64,000 nt of DNA, from positions 62,001 to 126,000 of the forward strand of contig JBFYLP010000005.1 in assembly GCA_041305345.1 (NCBI GenBank), written 5' to 3'. The position numbers were made by a program, and so were the translations under genes. The DNA is from JACRGC01 sp041305345. GTDB taxonomy: Archaea > Micrarchaeota > Micrarchaeia > Norongarragalinales > SBBD01. Positions 59,301 through 64,000 of the stretch are shown here, piece by piece; within the stretch, counting starts at the first letter, position 1, and each line of letters begins with the position of its first letter. The notes under the pieces were generated by a model. The model worked only from the letters and a program-made list of their open reading frames with translations, had not been told where the DNA came from and did no database searches.

Positions 59301-62300
59301 TTTCCTCGCGCTGAACGACTTTTATTTTTTCAGGCGCGATGCCGTCGAATTCGTACTCATAGAGGGTTGAGGGGTAGATGGGGGAGTCGTAGGGCTTGAT
59401 GATTTTGATGAGGCGGCTGAAATTGTCGTAGGAGTAGTTGGTGGTAAAGCCGTTGGAATCCGTTGTTGAGAGGAGGTTGCCGGTGCCTAAATCGTAGAGG
59501 GAGGTTGTGGTATGGTTGAGGGCGTTTATTGTTTTTTCGGGGAAGGTGAATGTTGAATCCGTTATGTTGTAAATGAATTTTGTGGTGCGGTTGAGGGGGT
59601 CGGTGGTGTTGATGAGGTTGCCGTAGGAATCGTAGGAGTAGTAAGTGAATGGGTTGGTGCCGCCTTCTAGCGTTTCTTCCTTTTTAGTAAGGAGGCCTTT
59701 GTGGGGCGCTGCACCATATGAAAGGCCGTCGTAATAGTATTTGGTCCTGCGTAGAATCTGGCTGTCAAAACCTATCAGATGATGCGAGTATGGCTCATCC
59801 ATTATCCACTCGCTCGTGTTGTAAGCGTACTGGTAGATTTCGTATTTCTCATCTCCGGAAACGCCGTTCTCGCCAAAATTCGAGATTGAGAGGGGGTTGC
59901 CGTAATCATCGTAGGAATAGGTGGTGTTGGTGATTCTGGGGTTTGAGGAGGAGCCGTCAAAAGTGAAGGATGTTTCTCCTTGGAGATGGGTTGTGTAGTA
60001 GTTGTTTGAGAAATTGGTCGTGAAGTTGTATTCCTTTTTTAGGTAGGGGTTATTGGCTGCTTCATAGGTTTCGGTTCTGAATTCCATCCCCTTCCTGCCG
60101 GAATCCTGATGGAAATAGTGGGTTGCCTTTGAACCGTCCGCATAAGTGATGTTTGCATTGGCAAAGCCCTTGAACTCACGATCTGGGTTGGACCACACGC
60201 CGCCGGAATAGGAATAATTTGTGGTTGAGTTTATGTGTGCGGAGCCGTTCAGACTGTTGCTCAATGTGACCGAGGAGACGAGCCAGAGGTTGAAAGGGAG
60301 GTCTGAAAACGAGTCGTTGCCGGTGTTGTTGAGTTTTGTGGATTTGAGGTAGTCGACGCTGGTTTTACCGCCGAACTGGTTCACGGAATAATTGAGCAAA
60401 TATGCTTTGCTTCCGTTGTTGATGTATGCTTTATTCGTGTTGCCGCCGCCGGCATTCGTGAAGGATTGCAGGATGTCTACTGATCCATCTCCATTCGCAT
60501 CTGCAAGCCTGACTCCTAAATCACCCCTGCCGTCAATCGCGAACTCCATCGGGAAGGGAGCTAAACCATAGGAGGCTTCATAAACCCAGGCGGAGCCATT
60601 GTTGAGATATGCTTTATTCGTGTTGCCGCCCCCATAATTCGTGAATGATTGGAGAACGTCTATAAGGCCATCGCCGTTGGCATCCTCAAGCCTCGTGCCT
60701 AGGTCGCCCCTTCCATCGATGGCAAACTCTATTGGGAAGGGAGCTAAACCGTAGGATGCATCGTAGTTCCAAGCGGTGCCGTTGTTGAGAAAAACCTTAT
60801 TCGTGTTGCCGCCGCCGGCATTCGTGAAGGATTGCAGGACATCGACGAGTCCGTCGCCGTTGGCATCTGCTAACCTGACGCCTAGGTCGCCCCTCCCATC
60901 AATTGCGAATTCGACCGGAAACGGGGCTAATCCCCAAGAGGATTGGTTGTTCCAGGCGGTGCCGTTGTTTATGTAAACGGTATTGGCGTTGCCGCCGCCG
61001 GCATTCGTGAAGGATTGCAGGACATCGACGAGTCCGTCGCCGTTGGCATCTGCTAACCTGACGCCTAGTTCGCCCCTCCCATCAATTGCGAATTCAACTG
61101 GGAAGGGGGAAGGACCATACGAGGTTTGGTTGTTCCAGGCAGTGCCATTGTTTAGGTAAATCTGGTTTGTGTTGGCTCCCAGCGAATTGGTGTATGATTG
61201 CAGGAGGTCTATGGCCCCATCGCCGTTGGCATCCGCTAACCTTATCCCTAAATCGCCCCTCCCATCGATTGCGAATTCGACTGGGAATGGGGTTGGGCCA
61301 TAGGAAGCATCGTAAACCCAACCGGTTCCGTTGTTGAGGAAAACTTTGTTCGTGTTGCCGCCCAGGGCGTTTGTATAGGATTGGAGAACATCAATAAGGC
61401 CGTCACCGTTTGCATCCGCCAACCTTACTCCTAGATCGCTTCTGTTCTCAATTGCGAATTCTACTGGGAAAGGAGAAAGACCATAGTAGGTTTCGTAAGT
61501 CCAACCCGTTCCAGCACCAATAAAGTAAAATTTGATTGGAGCCAGTGATTGGTTTTCATTATTCCCGAATTCGGTAATATTGGCAAGGAAGGAACGGGGG
61601 CTGAAGCTTACATTGGCGTAAGCAAGACCATATTTTCTGACGAGTCGGTCGTTTGCATTTATTTGTATCTCCTTCAGCCGCCTGGAAAGCCGCACGATGT
61701 TGGAGGCATCGAATACCTTCCAGATGTCCGGGCGGTCGGAGGTTTCATAGATGAACTGCACATCGCGCTTTCTGTCGTTGTTGAATTGGATGGAAATGGG
61801 GTAGGTCGAGCCCAAATCGTTCGGGAAGGGATTTTCGGAATAATTGTGGAAAATGGAGTTGTTGTGGGCATCCGTGATGGAATCAAGGTACCAGCGGGTG
61901 GCGAACAAACCGGTGTGTGAGACCATTTCGGAGCTGTTCTGCGAGCCGAAAACATAGGTTTTGCCGTCCTTGGAGCGCACGCGCCAGTAAGAGCCCATCT
62001 CATTGCTTGAGGCAGTAAGATTTTCAATTGAGAGGAAGGTTTCGATCTTTGTGTGGAAGCGGTTGTCCGCATTAGAAAAAACGAGCTCGAACTCGGAACC
62101 GCCAAGCACCAGCTTGAAGGAATCGTCCGAGAAATTGTATAAAGTGTGATTGAAAGCCCTCTCGATGTAACTTAGCGAGATTTCCCATCCGGCGCCCAAT
62201 ACCGTAGGCAATGAGTTGGTTTTCTGGTGGTTGTAGAAGAGGGTAACTGAAGGCTGCAAACCGTTTGTGCCCGGGGGAAGCTTGATTTGGTGATTATAAG

Positions 62301-62463
62301 TGAACGCGCCCGTGAATAAGGAAGTCTTGAACGAATCATCCTGCTTGAAATCCGGTGGCGCAACGAATTCCGGCCGGGGCTGGCCTGGCGGATCGATTGC
62401 GGCAACCGGGAATGGAATAAGGGAAAATGCAAGCAGGAAAAGCAGCAAGCAAGATTTGCCCAT
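56341..62463 (-). CDS. secreted RHS-repeat polymorphic toxin with PD-(D/E)xK nuclease tip
   Basis: A 2040-residue protein in one frame. Signal peptide MGKSCLLLFLLAFSLIPFPV. Residues about 25-330 are SpvB/TcaC-like (FTYNHQIKLPPGTNGLQPSV, AGWEISLSYIERAFN). Six 61-residue repeats with a DANGDGLxD calcium loop follow. Then many YD/RHS repeats, an inserted Ig-like domain, and the RHS core FYHPDHLGSTTLV, GARYYSPNVGRFYQPDP, SLNRYSYVQNNPYKF. A Gly/Ala-rich hydrophobic segment leads to the tip: RIRPDAIDLNNRVIYELKPE, the D...ExK core of a restriction-like nuclease (Tox-REase type). In bacteria the core forms a cocoon and releases the tip. Target and export path here are unknown. Confidence 0.92.
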   Translation of the reverse strand: MGKSCLLLFLLAFSLIPFPVAAIDPPGQPRPEFVAPPDFKQDDSFKTSLFTGAFTYNHQIKLPPGTNGLQPSVTLFYNHQKTNSLPTVLGAGWEISLSYIERAFNHTLYNFSDDSFKLVLGGSEFELVFSNADNRFHTKIETFLSIENLTASSNEMGSYWRVRSKDGKTYVFGSQNSSEMVSHTGLFATRWYLDSITDAHNNSIFHNYSENPFPNDLGSTYPISIQFNNDRKRDVQFIYETSDRPDIWKVFDASNIVRLSRRLKEIQINANDRLVRKYGLAYANVSFSPRSFLANITEFGNNENQSLAPIKFYFIGAGTGWTYETYYGLSPFPVEFAIENRSDLGVRLADANGDGLIDVLQSYTNALGGNTNKVFLNNGTGWVYDASYGPTPFPVEFAIDGRGDLGIRLADANGDGAIDLLQSYTNSLGANTNQIYLNNGTAWNNQTSYGPSPFPVEFAIDGRGELGVRLADANGDGLVDVLQSFTNAGGGNANTVYINNGTAWNNQSSWGLAPFPVEFAIDGRGDLGVRLADANGDGLVDVLQSFTNAGGGNTNKVFLNNGTAWNYDASYGLAPFPIEFAIDGRGDLGTRLEDANGDGLIDVLQSFTNYGGGNTNKAYLNNGSAWVYEASYGLAPFPMEFAIDGRGDLGVRLADANGDGSVDILQSFTNAGGGNTNKAYINNGSKAYLLNYSVNQFGGKTSVDYLKSTKLNNTGNDSFSDLPFNLWLVSSVTLSNSLNGSAHINSTTNYSYSGGVWSNPDREFKGFANANITYADGSKATHYFHQDSGRKGMEFRTETYEAANNPYLKKEYNFTTNFSNNYYTTHLQGETSFTFDGSSSNPRITNTTYSYDDYGNPLSISNFGENGVSGDEKYEIYQYAYNTSEWIMDEPYSHHLIGFDSQILRRTKYYYDGLSYGAAPHKGLLTKKEETLEGGTNPFTYYSYDSYGNLINTTDPLNRTTKFIYNITDSTFTFPEKTINALNHTTTSLYDLGTGNLLSTTDSNGFTTNYSYDNFSRLIKIIKPYDSPIYPSTLYEYEFDGIAPEKIKVVQREENATNNTYDSISFYDGRGNLIQTRSEAENNQSIIQDTFYDSSFRVQRKSNPYFATPSQNYSSPNASIPFSNITYDPLSRILSIRNPDNTTKSFNYSRWNTTTTDENGNQIKQVQDAYGQITEIHEFNSVTPYVTKYSYDAASQLLNITDNEQNTFKFSYDTLGRKTSLIDPDLGIWNYSYDAAGNLITQKDNRSTAITLQYDDLNRLIRINSTTESISFLYDRQLNGTLSSISAVNFSFNFSYDSRYRKTSELKTIGHNTSSTNYTYDSLDRLRTETLPNSETITYNYSSQNQLSTIQGILNLTQHNAFNKPVLRAYSNDLNTSFTYDFPTSRLTRIYTSNLQDLNYQYDNVSNIMQIQDTYNSILQTMDYDKLNRLIYARRTDNSPQKEDYLLNYSYSSIGNILTITENNGNTISNYTYQNSPVHAPNSISQTGPIISVENLRLLSTNATLKVFGFHIKNNGNQNISNINFTFFTGVSQINSTIPINLSSQESILVYLAYNYSNSSEYKIIARAGNLTFISQQSLAIGQNTSRNASNLTQSFLYDANGNMVQDSQSYYEYNSFNQLSKIRDGNSTGTVISEYLYDSDGNRIRKSDRIKNETVFYINPNFLRVINATGTYDTIYYYTDSQLIARKDPDGKKYFYHPDHLGSTTLVTNESGAVVEDTNYKPFGEPLYDAKSRFLYTGKEQDSESGLMYYGARYYSPNVGRFYQPDPMIQFPYAPQSLNRYSYVQNNPYKFTDESGNFITLPAAVIGAVVGGALGAAISAGTQYMATGQVNLADVGRAAVVGGVAGGVAGLTGCASLLATVGSSVASGRAAQVAENALTGQDLTQNLLDPGGIGFDIVLGGVGHGVGKALSGSGNAMSVTEGEINSGSKSTLRGAANPNTREAIVKGMAEHQKFYNIMGEKGMITNKAIPGYRIRPDAIDLNNRVIYELKPEGRVNLKSTRDQVSGYIDAAKNADWSKYGKPADWGKSGAWSFEIVPYR
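60388..61485 (-). repeat. six tandem 183-bp repeats inside the RHS gene
   Basis: Each unit encodes 61 residues beginning YGLxPFPVEFAIDGRGDLG, then RLADANGDGLxDVLQSxTN and NxNKxxLNNGTAW. The DxNxDGxxD loop is a calcium-binding FG-GAP/VCBS or dockerin-like element. The near identity of the units at the DNA level suggests recent expansion; copy number may vary between strains. Confidence 0.95.
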
Positions 62464-62497
62464 CAACCCAAGCGCCCCGAAAGGTAAGATTTCAAGT

Positions 62498-62509
62498 AAT
62501 ATTTAAAGC
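62498..62509 (-). promoter_or_regulatory. TATA box of the RHS toxin gene
   Basis: The minus strand reads GCTTTAAATATT about 40 nt before ATG 62463, predicting a leader of about 15 nt. It is the only convincing promoter in the array; the displaced cores have none. Confidence 0.6.
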
Positions 62510-62534
62510 AGTTGGAACGGACCCTCTTTGCCGA

Positions 62535-62660
62535 TCAGAACCTATAATCCCAAGGCGTCTTCGCCGGCTTCTTCCTTCCCTGGAAGCCAAGAATCCAAAC
62601 GAGTATCACTACGCCAACGGCAATCAGGACGGCTGTTTGGGAATCGATGAAATCGGCCAT
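62535..62660 (-). CDS. 41-residue single-pass membrane protein
   Basis: The frame from ATG 62660 reads MADFIDSQTAVLIAVGVVIL, then VWILGFQGRKKPAKTPWDYR and a final F. It has one membrane helix (about residues 8-26) and a basic cytosolic tail, so it should sit N-terminus out. A TATA box shared with the opposite gene is centred exactly 26 nt upstream, indicating a leaderless message. Function unknown; similar small proteins can be accessory subunits of membrane complexes. Confidence 0.65.
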   Translation of the reverse strand: MADFIDSQTAVLIAVGVVILVWILGFQGRKKPAKTPWDYRF

Positions 62661-62680
62661 ATCCCTACTATTCTCACTAA

Positions 62681-62692
62681 CTATTTAAACCC
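62681..62692. promoter_or_regulatory. bidirectional TATA box
   Basis: CTATTTAAACCC has a palindromic TTTAAA core centred at 62686. The plus-strand ATG at 62712 and the minus-strand ATG at 62660 are each 26 nt from that centre, so a single box could serve two leaderless genes. Confidence 0.65.
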
Positions 62693-62711
62693 GAAGCGTG
62701 TGGATTTAATC

Positions 62712-63836
62712 ATGAACCAGGAACGGGACAGGAGGCCGGAGGAACCCAAGCTTCTTGCCGCATATTCCGGGGGGATCCCGCAGTGGGTACTGATCAGCAT
62801 CATCGTGATAATCCTGGTTATCGGCGCACTATTATATTTCCAATCGAGGAAGATTGACATCGTTCCCACGGCAACACCTACTGTGCGGCCGGCAATAAGC
62901 CCGACACCCTCCGCAACTGTGGCAACTCCAACAAAGGCTCCAACTCCAACCGATGAGCCGATACCCACAATCAAGCAAGTTGTGAAAACCGCCTGCGGCG
63001 CCGTTTCCCAAAGCATCACGCTCCAAAACGATCTCAAGGCCCAGGCGACGTGCTTTACCGTGATAAGCGAAGGCGTGACCATCGATTGCAACGGCTTTGT
63101 GATTGATGGGGGCGGGGTTGAGAACTCGAGTGCGATATATTCCGAATTTGCAAACACAGCAATCAAGAACTGCAACATCGGCGGCTTCGAGGTCGGCGTA
63201 TGGCTCAAGAAGGCCGATGGGAGCAGCGTGCTTTATTCGACGATCGCAAACAACATCGGCGGGATCGTGATCGAAAAATCTAAGGGTGTACGCGCAAAGG
63301 GAAACAGGGTTTATAACAGCACCGAGGTCGCCATAATGCTCTCGGCAGTTGAGGATAGCACGATAGAGGATAATTTTGCGGACGGCGGCAAGAAATACGG
63401 AATCCAGATGGTCGCCTCGAACGGCAATGCCGTCAGGAGAAATGTCGTTTATGGAATGAACATTGGCCTCCAGCTATCGCAGTCAAGACGGAACGAGGTT
63501 GAGGCGAACAACATCAGCTTCAATTTCGCCGGGATGAAGATGACGAGCGGATCAACGGACAACACGCTGACCCGAAACAACATCGTGGACAACAAGGCCA
63601 TCGGATTGCACATATTGGATTCCAATGGCAACCGCCTCATTGGAAACACAATGACGGGAAACGAATACGGCATCCACCTTCTTGACTCTCGGAACACCCT
63701 GCAGGACAATTACGTCTGCGGCAATGTGATCGAGGACATCGAATGCGAGATTGCGCAGGAAAATGCCACCGGAAACACCTGCTTCCTTAGGGCGATGACC
63801 TGCGGATTCGATTGCGCAAGGCGCTGCCCTACTTGA
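62712..63836 (+). CDS. membrane-anchored NosD-like beta-helix protein
   Basis: A 374-residue protein. A short cytosolic start (MNQERDRRPEEPKLLAAYSG) precedes one helix (WVLISIIVIILVIGALLYF), then a Pro/Thr-rich stalk. The rest is a right-handed beta-helix with the NosD/CASH pattern: GVTIDCNGFVIDGGG, NTAIKNCNIGGFEVGVWLKK, NGNRLIGNTMTGNEYGIHLL. Eight or more cysteines are present. Such folds bind or process surface glycans. It shares domain type with the beta-helix gene at 49-51.4 kb but has a signal anchor instead of a cleaved peptide. Confidence 0.82.
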   Translation: MNQERDRRPEEPKLLAAYSGGIPQWVLISIIVIILVIGALLYFQSRKIDIVPTATPTVRPAISPTPSATVATPTKAPTPTDEPIPTIKQVVKTACGAVSQSITLQNDLKAQATCFTVISEGVTIDCNGFVIDGGGVENSSAIYSEFANTAIKNCNIGGFEVGVWLKKADGSSVLYSTIANNIGGIVIEKSKGVRAKGNRVYNSTEVAIMLSAVEDSTIEDNFADGGKKYGIQMVASNGNAVRRNVVYGMNIGLQLSQSRRNEVEANNISFNFAGMKMTSGSTDNTLTRNNIVDNKAIGLHILDSNGNRLIGNTMTGNEYGIHLLDSRNTLQDNYVCGNVIEDIECEIAQENATGNTCFLRAMTCGFDCARRCPT

Positions 63837-63857
63837 AAATACGCGGTATGAACGAGT

Positions 63858-64000
63858 ATGCCTGACGGCGAATGGTCGGATGACGAACCCCGGATGGACC
63901 TTGGCACGGGAAGGATCGTATGCGACATCTGCGGCTCGGCGATGCGCTTTGCCGGCGGATGCTATTTCTGCACCAAGTGCGGACAGAAAAAGTGCACCTC
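63858..64000 (+). CDS. zinc-ribbon protein, cut by the window edge
   Basis: From ATG 63858 the frame stays open to the end of the window (47 codons). It begins MPDGEWSDDEPRMDLGTGRI, then VCDICGSAMRFAGGCYFC and TKCGQKKC. The CxxC...CxxC spacing forms a zinc ribbon like those at the C-terminus of ribonucleotide reductases or in small stand-alone proteins. The true size and identity cannot be judged. A start at 63848 stops after five codons. Confidence 0.55.
   Translation, partial: MPDGEWSDDEPRMDLGTGRIVCDICGSAMRFAGGCYFCTKCGQKKCT

Overview
The window is a densely packed piece of an archaeal chromosome. Evidence for an archaeon: a split RNA polymerase B subunit, subunit H, ribosomal proteins L31e, L35Ae, L39e and L41e, aIF6, prefoldin alpha, an A-type ATP synthase, RfcS, RNase P Pop5, Rio1, an ADP-dependent sugar kinase, and TATA boxes often 25-30 nt upstream of leaderless start codons. 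Many small secreted proteins, bacterial-type surface genes and no rRNA or tRNA are seen. A small-genome DPANN-type lineage (Diapherotrites/Micrarchaeota-like) is my guess from gene content; I cannot prove it.

Layout. 0.25-7.3 kb: RNA polymerase operon rpoH-rpoB''-rpoB'-rpoA, in which A' and A'' are fused into one gene while B stays split. 7.3-15.4 kb: an FGE-like lipoprotein, an aminotransferase, a TRAM/RGG RNA-binding protein, an orphan gene flanked by a copied purM start, purM, a prepilin peptidase, L35Ae and a DHH phosphoesterase. 15.4-22.5 kb: a minus-strand block of secreted proteins (8-Cys-type lipoprotein, LamG protein, CARDB protein) with a membrane-anchored winged-helix regulator. 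22.6-27.4 kb: ATP synthase genes H-I-K-E-C-F, lacking A, B and D. 27.4-31 kb: a small mosaic between atpH and ahcY, with two unrelated orphan ORFs separated by broken copies of the atpH start and ahcY end; then ahcY, a Vsr/EDxHD-type endonuclease and a 24-codon L41e gene. 31-48.9 kb: information-processing and housekeeping genes (rfcS, pop5, ftsY, pfdA, aIF6, L31e, L39e, S2, scpB, a histone-fold-like protein, TldE, ndk, ADP-dependent kinase, pth2, rio1, nfo), with a second orphan gene bracketed by a degraded copy of the rio1 start. 49-64 kb: surface and conflict genes, two beta-helix proteins and a polymorphic-toxin locus.

The most notable system is the toxin locus at 51.5-62.5 kb. A Sec-exported RHS protein of about 2040 residues ends in a PD-(D/E)xK-type nuclease domain and is followed by two different immunity-like genes. 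Downstream lies an orphan RHS core with another toxin tip and its overlapping immunity gene, then a third, broken RHS core. A 200-bp element carrying the 3' end of one immunity gene and three hairpins precedes each displaced core. This is the layout of a bacterial RHS tip-switching array, here in an archaeon.

The second notable pattern is the recurrent duplication of gene edges (purM start, atpH start plus ahcY end, rio1 start, ndk end) next to orphan or accessory genes. The rio1 copy differs mainly at synonymous sites, as expected if foreign but homologous DNA brought the cargo in.
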